A stretch of DNA of 21,771 nucleotides from JAAYDK01 sp964543935 (GCA_964543935.1 CAZJAK010000040.1:1-21771); one strand, 5' to 3'; numbered from the stretch's first letter, positions 1 to 8,112 are shown. Translations and numbers: made by a program. The notes: generated from the sequence alone by a model not told the origin.

Positions 1-14
1 GGGATCACGTACCT

Positions 15-104
15 CTAAACACCCCCGCCACCGGTGGGTATTCATAAATGTATCGCTATGTCGCTTGTTCGAAGTGGAAACACCCCCGCCTACGCGGGGA
101 AAAC
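15..104 (-). CRISPR. End of a type I-E-like CRISPR array (two repeats, one spacer)
   Basis: A 29-nt repeat at 76-104 and a degenerate 29-nt copy at 15-43 flank a 32-nt unique spacer at 44-75. The spacing of 29 + 32 is that of type I-E systems. Read on the minus strand the intact repeat begins GTTTTCCCCGCG, has the CCCCGC/GCGGGG palindrome and ends GGGGGTGTTTCC, which is the I-E consensus style. The left copy keeps AAACACCCCCGCC but has decayed in the other half, as expected of the leader-distal terminal repeat. The array is therefore read right to left, with its leader to the right of 104. It may be a one-spacer relic, or it may continue beyond the left edge, where only 14 nt are visible. No cas gene lies in the window. 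Confidence 0.8.
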
Positions 105-136
105 TATTATATAGTTAAATTACACTCCCTCTTCCA

Positions 137-166
137 TTGACACTTCCAGCCGTCTTTAACTATAAA
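137..166 (+). promoter_or_regulatory. Candidate plus-strand promoter ahead of the flavoprotein gene
   Basis: TTGACA at 137-142 and TATAAA at 161-166 are separated by 18 nt. It is the best sigma70-type match facing the gene at 492, but it lies more than 300 nt upstream. It also overlaps the -10 box of the candidate CRISPR promoter on the other strand, so the two could interfere. The remainder of 105-491 holds no convincing gene. Confidence 0.3.
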
Positions 167-186
167 TCGGTTTCTCAAGAATTCAA
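159..186 (-). promoter_or_regulatory. Candidate leader promoter of the CRISPR array
   Basis: On the minus strand a TTGAAT box (186-181) is followed after 16 nt by TATAGT (164-159). This predicts a transcript starting near 152, about 50 nt before the first repeat at 104. That is a usual distance for a type I-E leader. The whole 105-240 stretch is AT-rich and codes for nothing, which also suits a leader. This is a consensus match only. Confidence 0.45.
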
Positions 187-491
187 TCGTTTTCTACTGA
201 AAATACAGGCTTGAAGTATACTGGGAGAAAAAAATTCCTGCATTGACACCGTACCTACGGTTTCCATTGTTATGGACTCTCTGTTTAACTAAACGCAAAA
301 ATCGCCCAATTGCATTGAATGGGGTGGGAATTCATCAATCTTGTGATGAAGAGATTGGATTTTGGTTCATCTTTCCGCTCAATGACTATTCAACGTATCG
401 ATCCACTAAAATTCATTTGAATCCATATATGGAACGGGTGTAAGCTACATGGAACAGCTTTGTCCATAATGCTTTTCTGTAGGAGACATCC

Positions 492-1889
492 ATGAGACCG
501 ACCGAAATCGTCATCATCAATGCCAGCCCCAAAGGGGAGTACAGTCTTACGGTGCAGTATGCCCGTTACATGGTTGCGCATGAACCGGACATTACTTCGA
601 CCATCATCGATGTCGGCGAGAAACTGACCATGATGCAATATGATACAGCTTGGTTTGACGAGACGTGTAGCGCCATCGAGCGCTGCGATGCAATCGTGTG
701 GGCCACTCCGGTCTACACCATGCTCGTCCCCTGGCAGCTGATCCGCTTTTTCGATTTGGTCAAACAAGCCGGGCGGTCAACCATTTTCAACGGCAAGTAC
801 GCCACGAGCGTGATGAGCTGCTTCCACTATTACGACCATCTCGCCCAAGATTGGCTACAGGGGACTTGTGAGGATGTGGGCATCTCGTTTGTCGAGGGTT
901 TGACTGTCGATAACAAGGATTTGCTTAGAAAGGAATTCCGCGCCAGCATGCGGTTTTTCATGAGTGAGTTCCACAACGCGTGTCGGGACCGGCTTCCCGC
1001 AGTACGTAAAAGCCGGCCCCTCAGCGGAACGCGTTCACCCAGTTTCGCTGTTGCACTCGATCCTTCTGGTCGCACTGTGCCCAAGAAGAATGACCTGCGC
1101 ACCGTGTTGCTCACCGATGAACAGGGCAAGGACGGCAACTTAACGCGCATGATTGAGGTGTTCAAGCAAGCCTATCCGAATGCTGTCGAGGTGGTCGACA
1201 TCAACGACTTCCCCTACGAAGGAGCCTGCCAAGGCTGCCTGCGTTGCGAACTGGTCGGTGAATGCGACCGACATGACGGATTTCAGAAGTTTTATCAGGA
1301 TCTGGTGAACTCCTGCGATGTCCTCATCCACGCGATGAACCTAGAGGGTCGCTACCTGGTACCGATCTGGAAGCTCTTCCTCGACAGGACATTCTCAAAC
1401 GGGCACCGCACCAGCATGATGGGCAAGCACACGTGCTATCTGGTCGCCGGACCGCTTGGAGAATTGCCGAACGTACGGCAATTTCTGGAAGGTAAGGACA
1501 ATGTCGGACGGGAAAACTCGATGGGTGTCATCAGCGATGAAGTAGCCGATTCAGCTCAGTTGCAATCGTTGATCGAGACCACCGCCCTGCGCCTTGACCG
1601 CGCTGCACGTGCCAAGTACCAAAAGAGCGTCAACTTTCTCGGAATAGGGGGCATGAAGATATTCCGCGACCTCATCTACGGCATGCGAAAAGTCGTGCGC
1701 GACGACCATCGCTTTTATAAGGAACGCCGACTGTACGACTTTCCGCAACGCGATTTGAAGAACCAGCTGTTCAACTTCTTGATGGGCTTCGCCTTCATGT
1801 TCAGATTCGTCCGTTTGCAAGCATTCAACACTATGAAACCGCTTTACATCGCCCCCCATAAAAAACTGGTCGATTCGGGCGAGCTGTGA
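492..1889 (+). CDS. Two-domain flavodoxin-fold NAD(P)H oxidoreductase / iron-sulfur flavoprotein
   Basis: The 465-residue protein contains two NADPH-dependent FMN-reductase-type folds. The first opens with a beta-strand and phosphate loop, IVIINASPKGEYS, at about residues 6-18 and has the WATPVYTMLVPWQL segment near 75. The second starts near residue 205 (DLRTVLLTDEQGKDGN) and carries a compact cysteine cluster, C246-x2-C249-x2-C252-x5-C258, matching the [4Fe-4S] or structural motif of iron-sulfur flavoproteins. Members of these families move electrons from NAD(P)H through FMN; the acceptor here is unknown. The usual family length is 180-250 residues, so this is a fused or duplicated form. 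The C-terminal part (about 385-465) is helical and basic and is not recognised. The start is supported by AGGAG at 481-485. The gene converges on the beta-mannosidase gene with a 6-nt gap. It has no signal peptide, so it should be cytoplasmic. Confidence 0.75.
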   Translation: MRPTEIVIINASPKGEYSLTVQYARYMVAHEPDITSTIIDVGEKLTMMQYDTAWFDETCSAIERCDAIVWATPVYTMLVPWQLIRFFDLVKQAGRSTIFNGKYATSVMSCFHYYDHLAQDWLQGTCEDVGISFVEGLTVDNKDLLRKEFRASMRFFMSEFHNACRDRLPAVRKSRPLSGTRSPSFAVALDPSGRTVPKKNDLRTVLLTDEQGKDGNLTRMIEVFKQAYPNAVEVVDINDFPYEGACQGCLRCELVGECDRHDGFQKFYQDLVNSCDVLIHAMNLEGRYLVPIWKLFLDRTFSNGHRTSMMGKHTCYLVAGPLGELPNVRQFLEGKDNVGRENSMGVISDEVADSAQLQSLIETTALRLDRAARAKYQKSVNFLGIGGMKIFRDLIYGMRKVVRDDHRFYKERRLYDFPQRDLKNQLFNFLMGFAFMFRFVRLQAFNTMKPLYIAPHKKLVDSGEL

Positions 1890-1895
1890 GGTGCT

Positions 1896-4343
1896 TCAGT
1901 AGGTATCGCGCAGGTGCGTCACGTGCAGCCCTTTCAGACCATCCTCTGGTGGATCGCTTGCTCGTAGTTCGATGACTTTCGGCCGATCGGGAAAGAGGTG
2001 GAAGCAGTTGTCCGAGAAATGGCCGTCCCACCCGGGGATGTCGAGCATGACGAAGAATGCGGGTTTGTCGGTCATGACAGCAAACGAGTCGTGTCCATGG
2101 GAGGCCTGGAAGGTGACAGTTGCCTTGTGGAGTTCGCACCGTTTGGGCTCGTCGAGGAACAAGACCGCTTCGGTCGTGTGTGCTCGGGTGCTCTCGAATG
2201 TAGCCCGCACGAGCGCCTGTTGCTCGGTAGCGCACCGCAGGGACACCATCAACGTGGATCCTTCGGGAGCGATCGATACCGTCTCCTTTTTGAGGACTTC
2301 GATGCTGCCGTCGAATCCGATCCGGTCGATTGTCAAGCGTCCTTCGAAGCCCTGCTGGGTGTCGTTGACTCCGAAGAGCTCGATTTCGCCGTCATCCTTG
2401 CGCTGGAAGGTAATCATGAACGGAGCATAAAAGCGGGCGGCCGCGTAATGGAGGGCTTTCCATTTGCCACCGTATTCCAGTGATGACCACGAAGCGGCCG
2501 GCCAGGTGTCATTCAGCTGCCAATACAAGGTGCCCATGCAGAGCGGACGGCGCGACCGCCAATATTCCACTGCTGTGGCGATGGCCATGGCCTGTTGCAC
2601 TTGGCTCAGATAAACTTGGTGGGCGAAACTGACCGGGAACCGGAAGTAGCGGGTGAAAGTGGTGATGATGATCGAGTTGCCCCGGTCGTTGCGCTGGTGG
2701 TGTTCGAGCACCGGGCTGCCGATGTTCAAATCATGCTCGTCAGCGCAACGGTCCGATCCAAGGTAATAGGTCTTCATCAGTTCGAGCGACGGGAACGACT
2801 GGAAGCCGAATTCGCTACAGAAGCGCGGAGTGACCTCCTTGTAAGCCTCGAAGGGTTTACCCTCGTGCCAGACACTCCAATAATGCATGTCGCCCTTGCT
2901 GTCGTCGTGCCAGTTGTCCGAATAATCGCCTTCGCCAGCCGAGGGGGAGGAGGACCACCACCGTCGGTTCGGATCGAGTTGCTTGACAGTCTCTCCGATG
3001 ACCCGCTCGTTGAGCCGGTCGTAATCGACCAGGTAACGGTCGCGGTTCTTGCGGGAGATGTCGAACCACGTCAACGCTCCGATATCCTCGTTGTTGCCGC
3101 ACCACAAGGCCAGGCAGGGGTGGTCCTTGAGCCGTTTCACTTGATGGGTCACCTCGGCTTTGACCGAGTCGGTGAACCAGCGCTGTGACGGATACAGGGC
3201 GCAGGAGAACATGAAATCCTGCCAGACGAGAAGGCCCAAGCGGTCGCACAGGTTGTAGAACTCGTCCGATTCGTACTGACCGCCACCCCAGACGCGCAGC
3301 ATGTTCATATTGGCTTGCACCGCCGAGCGCAACAGGTGCTCGACATAACCTGGTGCCGTGCGGCCCGGCAATGCTTCTGCGGGAATCCAGTTGGCCCCTT
3401 TGCAGAAGATGGGGCGGCCGTTGACGCGAAAAGTCATCGGAGTGCCGTATCCGTCAGGAGTGTTGTCGACCTCGATGATCCTGAACCCGATCTGTTTCTC
3501 GCTATGGTCATTGCTGGTCGTGACGGCAAGCCGGTACAGCGGTTGCTGGCCGCAACCGGCCGGCCACCACGGCTCGACTGCGCTGATGTCGAGCGTCTCG
3601 CGCACGATGTTCTGCCCAGGATGGAGGGCTACCGTGCAATTCAGCGTCGTTGTGGCGCAGGCGATGTTCAAGTCGGTTTCCCCGAAGCCGACCGCATGGA
3701 GCTCGACGGTAACGGTCAAGTGCCACGTTCCGTCGTGTCTTGAAAGGTCGCAGTGGACGTACTCGATATGTTCCAACGGTGAAGCGTATACGGCTGCGTT
3801 CCCGTAGATGCCGCAGGTCATCAAGCAGGGGCCCCAGTCCCATCCGGCATGGCATTGGGTCTTCCTGACAAGGTTGCGGTGCTGGGACTGCACCGGGTAT
3901 TGGGTGTGGGGGATCGGGTAGGGCAACTCACCAGCTAGTCGTTCGGCTTCCAATTCGGCCGAACGCAAGCTGATGGAGATGGTGTTTTCCCCCTCTTGCA
4001 ACACACCGGCCACATTGAAACGGTTGCGCAGGAACATGTTCGAGCAGGAACCGACTACTGTTTCGTTGACCGAAACCTCGGCGAAGGTGTCGACATGTTC
4101 AAGCTCAACAAAGCAATCGCTGTAGGTGAGGACCTCGGGCGGACAATCGAACCTGCGTTGCAGGATCCAGGCCTCCCGTCCGGCCCATTGGGCCAGAGTC
4201 TCGTTCATGCCCCGGTAGGGGTCCTCGATGATCTTGGCCTTCATCAGGGCTGTCATGATGTCGCCGGGGATGTCCACGGGGCACACCACCTCGCCGCCAA
4301 CACGGCTGAGGTGCCAGGTTCCACGCAGGTCGATCGTATTCAT
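1896..4343 (-). CDS. Glycoside hydrolase family 2 beta-mannosidase
   Basis: This 815-residue protein is a GH2 beta-mannosidase, which removes terminal beta-1,4-linked mannose from oligosaccharides. The N-terminal jelly-roll domain (about 1-190) contains the LRGTWHLSRV opening and the CHAGWDWGP motif typical of the mannosidase branch. An immunoglobulin-like domain follows, then the TIM barrel (about 305-640), which contains RVWGGGQYESDEFY. The catalytic acid/base lies in WCGNNE (E419) and the nucleophile in SEFGFQ (E511). MGTLYWQLNDTWP closes the barrel. An ATG at 4343 is preferred over the upstream in-frame ATG at 4424 because AAGGAG lies just before it and family similarity begins there. No signal peptide is visible, so the enzyme probably acts on imported sugar. 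It is divergent from the ROK regulator gene and shares its promoter region. Confidence 0.92.
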   Translation of the reverse strand: MNTIDLRGTWHLSRVGGEVVCPVDIPGDIMTALMKAKIIEDPYRGMNETLAQWAGREAWILQRRFDCPPEVLTYSDCFVELEHVDTFAEVSVNETVVGSCSNMFLRNRFNVAGVLQEGENTISISLRSAELEAERLAGELPYPIPHTQYPVQSQHRNLVRKTQCHAGWDWGPCLMTCGIYGNAAVYASPLEHIEYVHCDLSRHDGTWHLTVTVELHAVGFGETDLNIACATTTLNCTVALHPGQNIVRETLDISAVEPWWPAGCGQQPLYRLAVTTSNDHSEKQIGFRIIEVDNTPDGYGTPMTFRVNGRPIFCKGANWIPAEALPGRTAPGYVEHLLRSAVQANMNMLRVWGGGQYESDEFYNLCDRLGLLVWQDFMFSCALYPSQRWFTDSVKAEVTHQVKRLKDHPCLALWCGNNEDIGALTWFDISRKNRDRYLVDYDRLNERVIGETVKQLDPNRRWWSSSPSAGEGDYSDNWHDDSKGDMHYWSVWHEGKPFEAYKEVTPRFCSEFGFQSFPSLELMKTYYLGSDRCADEHDLNIGSPVLEHHQRNDRGNSIIITTFTRYFRFPVSFAHQVYLSQVQQAMAIATAVEYWRSRRPLCMGTLYWQLNDTWPAASWSSLEYGGKWKALHYAAARFYAPFMITFQRKDDGEIELFGVNDTQQGFEGRLTIDRIGFDGSIEVLKKETVSIAPEGSTLMVSLRCATEQQALVRATFESTRAHTTEAVLFLDEPKRCELHKATVTFQASHGHDSFAVMTDKPAFFVMLDIPGWDGHFSDNCFHLFPDRPKVIELRASDPPEDGLKGLHVTHLRDTY

Positions 4344-4453
4344 GGACGCTCCTTCAAGACCGCCTTTTGCCGCAGGCCTGTGCCGACAGTGTAGCGGCAG
4401 CGCTGTCGGCAGGCAAGAGCGCATGCTTTACGAAACCGAGCGAAAAATTTTTG

Positions 4454-4482
4454 TTGACAGCCGGATACGGCCATGCGAGAAT
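4454..4482 (+). promoter_or_regulatory. Candidate promoter of the ROK-transporter-GH20 operon
   Basis: TTGACA at 4454-4459 is followed after 17 nt by GAGAAT at 4477-4482, which places the transcript start near 4489. That start falls inside the palindrome at 4487-4510, as expected for a repressible promoter. The -10 box is only a partial match. No equally good promoter was found for the divergent mannosidase gene. Confidence 0.45.
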
Positions 4483-4486
4483 CATG

Positions 4487-4510
4487 TTAGTTGATTTAAA
4501 AACCAACCAA
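4487..4510. promoter_or_regulatory. Candidate operator for the ROK repressor
   Basis: This is an imperfect palindrome with half-sites TTAGTTGATTTA and (other strand) TTGGTTGGTTTT, 9 of 12 positions matching. It has the AT-rich centre typical of operators bound by NagC/XylR-type ROK repressors. It sits in the divergent intergenic region between the mannosidase and ROK genes, so one site could control both directions. The assignment is inferred from symmetry and position. Confidence 0.5.
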
Positions 4511-4568
4511 ATGGGATACTGGACACTGTATCCAGCACGGAAAAGGAATGCAAGGGGAGCGCATGGAG

Positions 4569-5729
4569 ATGAAACGGACAAAGAAGATCAACCGGGCCCT
4601 CATCATGCGCGAGATTTGGTTGCAGCGGGAGACCAGCCGGATTGAGATCGCCCGGCGGTTGTCGTTGGACAAATCGACCATTTCCAATGCCGTGAACGAA
4701 CTGATCGAAGCAGGCATCATCATTGAGACCGAAGAGGGTTCATCAGGCCCTCAAGGAGGCAGGAAACCAAAGTACATCACTTTGAACAATGCGTATGGGT
4801 GTGTGCTCGGTATCGAATTCACCCCTGAAGCCTGTACTGCCGTTGCGGTCGACCTCAACGGGGATATCGTCTATTCCCATGTACAGAACATCCATCTGCA
4901 GAAGGGGCAGTTGACCGAGATGATGGTGGCCAACATCGGCAAGTCGGTCGATGACGTGAAACGACTGGGGCAGAACTTGCTCGGTATCGGAGTGGGGGTT
5001 TCGGGAGTAGTCAACGGGGAAGACAGCATCATCATGTATTCGACCCGCTTGGGCATCTCCTCCGATTACGATTTTTATGAGGAGGTCGCCTCCAAGTTCA
5101 CCGTTCCGGTATTTGTCGACAACGACGCCAATGCCTGCGTGTGGGGTGAATTGGCTATCCATCGCGAGCGGCAGTTGCGCGATTTTATCTTTCTGTTGCT
5201 GGAATTCCGCGATTACGATCCCCAAAGGGATGAGACCTGCAACCGCATCAGCGTGGGAATCGGGTTTGTGATCAACGGCAGTGTGCATTACGGACACCAT
5301 TATTCGGCAGGTGAGTTCCGCAGCCTGTACCGCACGACCGAGTCGACCGGACAATTCTCGCTCACCGAAGCGGAGCAGCAGAGGATTTTCTCGGATTCGG
5401 CCGTGATGGAGAAGTGGCTGACCGAGTTGAGTTCGCATGTGGGATTGATCGTGAACACCCTGAACTTGAGCCACATCATCCTCGGAGGGGCGTTCGAAGA
5501 GCTTGGCGACGAGGTGAAGGACATCATGGAGCGTGAGATCCGCAAGAATTGGCCGTATCCCTACGAGTACACGGTGCGGGAGAATATCCTGTATTCCTCG
5601 TTTGGGAAAAAGGCGGTCGCTTACGGAGCCGCCGGGATGGTGCTCAACACCCTGTTCGGGGAAGCAGAAGTGATGGAAGGATTGAGCAGGAGAAGGAATT
5701 TGCAACACGGTATCGTGGTTTTTTCTTAA
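4569..5729 (+). CDS. ROK-family transcriptional repressor
   Basis: The 386-residue protein has an N-terminal winged helix-turn-helix (about 8-58, with RIEIARRLSLDKSTISNAVN as the recognition region) followed by a ROK sugar-kinase-like domain. The GIEFTPEACTAVAVDLNGDI phosphate-loop region (81-100) and the sugar-binding motif FVDNDANACVWGE (182-194) are clear. The usual zinc site CxCGxxGCxE after the HxxxGE segment is missing; the sequence there reads HHYSAGEFRSLYRTTES. The ROK repressor NagC binds a sugar or sugar phosphate as inducer, so the ligand here is probably a product of the adjacent hydrolases. The AGGGGAG at 4553-4559 favours ATG 4569 (9-nt spacing); ATG 4563 and 4548 are in-frame alternatives. 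As first gene of the plus-strand run it probably represses its own operon and the divergent mannosidase gene. Confidence 0.88.
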   Translation: MKRTKKINRALIMREIWLQRETSRIEIARRLSLDKSTISNAVNELIEAGIIIETEEGSSGPQGGRKPKYITLNNAYGCVLGIEFTPEACTAVAVDLNGDIVYSHVQNIHLQKGQLTEMMVANIGKSVDDVKRLGQNLLGIGVGVSGVVNGEDSIIMYSTRLGISSDYDFYEEVASKFTVPVFVDNDANACVWGELAIHRERQLRDFIFLLLEFRDYDPQRDETCNRISVGIGFVINGSVHYGHHYSAGEFRSLYRTTESTGQFSLTEAEQQRIFSDSAVMEKWLTELSSHVGLIVNTLNLSHIILGGAFEELGDEVKDIMEREIRKNWPYPYEYTVRENILYSSFGKKAVAYGAAGMVLNTLFGEAEVMEGLSRRRNLQHGIVVFS

Positions 5730-5809
5730 CGGTGTGCGCACGGCTACCCCGTGCAGGCGGCATGGGGGGTCTGAAAAGGAATATTCTCAAAGGAGAGAAT
5801 GGAGGCAAT

Positions 5810-7105
5810 ATGAGAAAACATGGTTTCAAAATGGTTCTGACGATGCTCGCGCTATGCGTGTTCGTCGCGACCCTGGCTGCCCAAGGCGTCCAAGAGACGG
5901 CCGCCCCGCAGAAAGTCGTTGTCAAGGCGATGGCCTATGGCGACAACTCCAACCAAGAGGGAGTGAACTGGGTCCGTATCGTCGATGCGTTCGAAAAAGC
6001 CAATCCGAACATCGACATCGACTACGAGATGCTTTATGACGAAGCCTATCACCAGAAGGTCGTGGCCCGCCTTGCGTCCGGCGATGTGCCCGATTTGGCC
6101 TACATGGGTGCCGACGCCCGCTGGGGCTTGCCCTGGAAAGAGGCTGGACAGCAGTTCGATCATCGCCCGTACATCGATGCCAATTACTACGATTTGGCGT
6201 TGATCCCGCCGATGGGCCTTAACGGGGAAATCTTCGAGATCCCGCTCGGGACCAGCAACATCACCACCGTCCTGTTCATGAATGAGGACCTGGTGAAGAA
6301 ACTCGGTTTGAGCGCTCCGAAGACCTATGAAGACTTGGTCGCCATGGTTCCCGTCGCCCAGAAAGCCGGTTTGGAAGTGGTCTCCATCGACGGCGCCGAC
6401 GGTTGGGCGTGGGGCTCTTGCCTGATGTCCACCATCATCGCCCGCATGTCCGGGGATTCGCAGTGGGTTTCCAAGGCTGTCGCCGGCACTTACAAGTTCA
6501 ACGATCCGGCCATGGTCGCGTCGCTCGAGTTCCTTGCCCGCATGGTCAAAGATGGTGTCATCTCCGCCAAGTCCGTTTTGGTCGATTACGGCGCCAACGT
6601 TTCCAATTACAGCAACGGCAAGGCCCTGTTCATGGTCCAAGGCCAGTGGGTTGCTGGAAGTATCGAGAATCCCGCCGTCGCCGAAGCCACCAAGATGTTG
6701 GCATGGCCGAAGCTGCCCGGCGAGAAGGGAACCCCCGGTTCCGTCGCAGCCGCCATCCAAGTCGGTTACGGTTTGACCAAGAAGGGTGCCACCAACGCCA
6801 CAGTGCGTGAAGCCGCCCTCAAGTTCATCCGCTACTTCTACAGCCATGAGGAAACCACTCAGAGACTGCGCGACGGCGCCATCGTGGCCCCGATCCTCAA
6901 GAACTTCGTGGTTCCCGCCGACCTGCCCACCATTGTCAAGCAGAAGGTCGTCCTGGCCCAGTCCGCTCCGACTACCGACGTCATCGACGCCTTCCTCAGC
7001 GGAGCCGCCAACGACGAGCTGAACACCGGCATGCAGAAGATCGTCAGTGGCCAAGCCACTGCCAAAGAGATCGCCGACAAGGTCGAGTCGCTCGTGAAGC
7101 GCTGA
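5810..7105 (+). CDS. Sugar ABC transporter substrate-binding protein (family 1)
   Basis: This 431-residue extracellular solute-binding protein of the MalE-like family 1 delivers a carbohydrate to the two permeases encoded just downstream. Residues 1-24 form a signal peptide: basic MRKHGFK, a hydrophobic core, and a likely signal peptidase I site after ATLAA. There is no cysteine at the cleavage point, so it is probably periplasmic and not a lipoprotein. The mature part shows the family pattern VDAFEKANPNIDIDYEML, then LASGDVPDLAYMGADARW, and an ALFMVQGQWVAG segment near residue 270. The start is fixed by GGAGG at 5801-5805; the open frame extends upstream into the ROK gene but without family similarity. 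It follows the ROK gene by 80 nt and is followed by a strong hairpin. The ligand is unknown; context suggests a mannose- or GlcNAc-containing oligosaccharide. Confidence 0.9.
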   Translation: MRKHGFKMVLTMLALCVFVATLAAQGVQETAAPQKVVVKAMAYGDNSNQEGVNWVRIVDAFEKANPNIDIDYEMLYDEAYHQKVVARLASGDVPDLAYMGADARWGLPWKEAGQQFDHRPYIDANYYDLALIPPMGLNGEIFEIPLGTSNITTVLFMNEDLVKKLGLSAPKTYEDLVAMVPVAQKAGLEVVSIDGADGWAWGSCLMSTIIARMSGDSQWVSKAVAGTYKFNDPAMVASLEFLARMVKDGVISAKSVLVDYGANVSNYSNGKALFMVQGQWVAGSIENPAVAEATKMLAWPKLPGEKGTPGSVAAAIQVGYGLTKKGATNATVREAALKFIRYFYSHEETTQRLRDGAIVAPILKNFVVPADLPTIVKQKVVLAQSAPTTDVIDAFLSGAANDELNTGMQKIVSGQATAKEIADKVESLVKR

Positions 7106-7127
7106 TTCGAGAATTCCTGAGCATCAC

Positions 7128-7152
7128 GGGGGAGAGTGGAAAGCTCTCCCCC
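7128..7152 (+). promoter_or_regulatory. Intercistronic hairpin between binding-protein and permease genes
   Basis: GGGGGAGAG (7128-7136) and CTCTCCCCC (7144-7152) form a perfect 9-bp stem with a 7-nt loop. No T-run follows, so it is more likely to stabilise or process the mRNA, or to terminate only partly, than to be a full terminator. Such hairpins commonly raise binding-protein expression relative to the permeases, as described for malE-malF. Confidence 0.7.
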
Positions 7153-7189
7153 ATTGATGTAGACTAGGTAGGACAGGAGACGAAAAACG

Positions 7190-8098
7190 ATGAAGAAACG
7201 CGATGTGGTTGCCTTGCCCACCTATGTGGCCTTGGTCGCACCGGCATTGATCGTCTATCTGCTGGTCATAGCCTATCCGATCGTCTATTCGGTATGGTTG
7301 AGCTTCACCAATTTCAACCCCAACCGCGGATCGGGCAACTTTGTGGGATTGTTGCAGTACAAGACCATGCTCGCCGATCCCTATTTCTGGCATGCGTTGA
7401 AGAACAACCTCATCGTGGTGGGCGTATCGGTGTTCGGCCAAATCCCGCTCGGGTTCATCCTGGCCTACGTGCTCTACCGCAAGATGGTCAAGGGCGACCG
7501 CTTTTTCCAAGTGATCGTGTTCCTGCCCCATTTCCTTTCGACGATCGTCATCGGTATCCTGTGGAAGCGTCTCTTCCAGGCCGATGGCCCCGTCTCGCGC
7601 ATGATTCAATTAATCAGTGGTGATCCCACCGCCCAATTCGACCTGATGCTTTATAGCCAGACGGTCATGATTCCGATCGGTATCGCGTTGATCTGGATAT
7701 ACACCGGCTTGTACATGATCATCTTCTTGGCGAACCTCCAGAAGGTGAACGACAATCTGATCGAAGCCGCCAAGATCGACGGCGCCACCGAACCACAAAT
7801 ATTCTTCCGCATCATCGTCCCGATGCTTTCGGGGACGATCCTTGTGTCGACCATTCTGGCGATCGCCGGATCGCTGAGGGGTTTCGACCTGATTTTTTCC
7901 ATCACCACGCAAGGCTTGCAACGCAACAATGCGATGGTGTTGCCGATTTTCATGTACCAAACGGCTTTCCAGGATTATGTCAATGAAGCGCGCTTCGCGT
8001 ACGGGGCGGCGATCTCGAACGTCATCGTGGTCATCAGCCTCATCCTGATTGCCATCAGCAAGTTCATCGGCCGCAAGACCGACCAAGACGGGCAGTAG
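7190..8098 (+). CDS. Sugar ABC transporter permease, MalF type
   Basis: The 302-residue inner-membrane protein has about six hydrophobic helices, the first at residues 10-35 (VALVAPALIVYLLVIAYPIVYS). It carries the binding-protein-dependent permease signature (EAA loop) at about 190-211, NLIEAAKIDGATEPQIFFRI, which docks on the ATPase. Length and layout match the MalF/UgpA-like subfamily of carbohydrate uptake permeases (CUT1). AGGAGA at 7175-7180 supports the start. It is separated from the MalG-type partner gene by 14 nt, indicating one transcript. Together with that partner it forms the channel through which the oligosaccharide enters the cytoplasm. No ATPase gene accompanies them. Confidence 0.9.
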   Translation: MKKRDVVALPTYVALVAPALIVYLLVIAYPIVYSVWLSFTNFNPNRGSGNFVGLLQYKTMLADPYFWHALKNNLIVVGVSVFGQIPLGFILAYVLYRKMVKGDRFFQVIVFLPHFLSTIVIGILWKRLFQADGPVSRMIQLISGDPTAQFDLMLYSQTVMIPIGIALIWIYTGLYMIIFLANLQKVNDNLIEAAKIDGATEPQIFFRIIVPMLSGTILVSTILAIAGSLRGFDLIFSITTQGLQRNNAMVLPIFMYQTAFQDYVNEARFAYGAAISNVIVVISLILIAISKFIGRKTDQDGQ

Positions 8099-8112
8099 GA
8101 AGGAGGTCGCAG

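Noticed and set aside
243..443. 66-codon plus-strand open frame between the CRISPR leader and the flavoprotein gene
   Set aside because: TTG start with no ribosome-binding site, no domain-like pattern and unusual composition; more likely chance in non-coding sequence.
5700..5730. CACG-GTAT-CGTG followed by a T-run at the end of the ROK gene as an intrinsic terminator
   Set aside because: The stem has only 4 bp and lies inside the coding end; too weak to call a terminator.
4743..5741. 332-codon minus-strand open frame opposite the ROK gene
   Set aside because: Translation has no recognisable motif, and the ROK reading has helix-turn-helix and sugar-binding motifs.
5549..5809. Upstream extension of the binding-protein frame into the ROK gene
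   Set aside because: The extension lacks family similarity, whereas a signal peptide and a GGAGG site fix the start at 5810.
5852..7054. 400-codon minus-strand open frame opposite the binding-protein gene
   Set aside because: Low-complexity Gly/Asp/His-rich translation typical of an antisense shadow in GC-rich coding DNA; the plus strand is clearly the gene.
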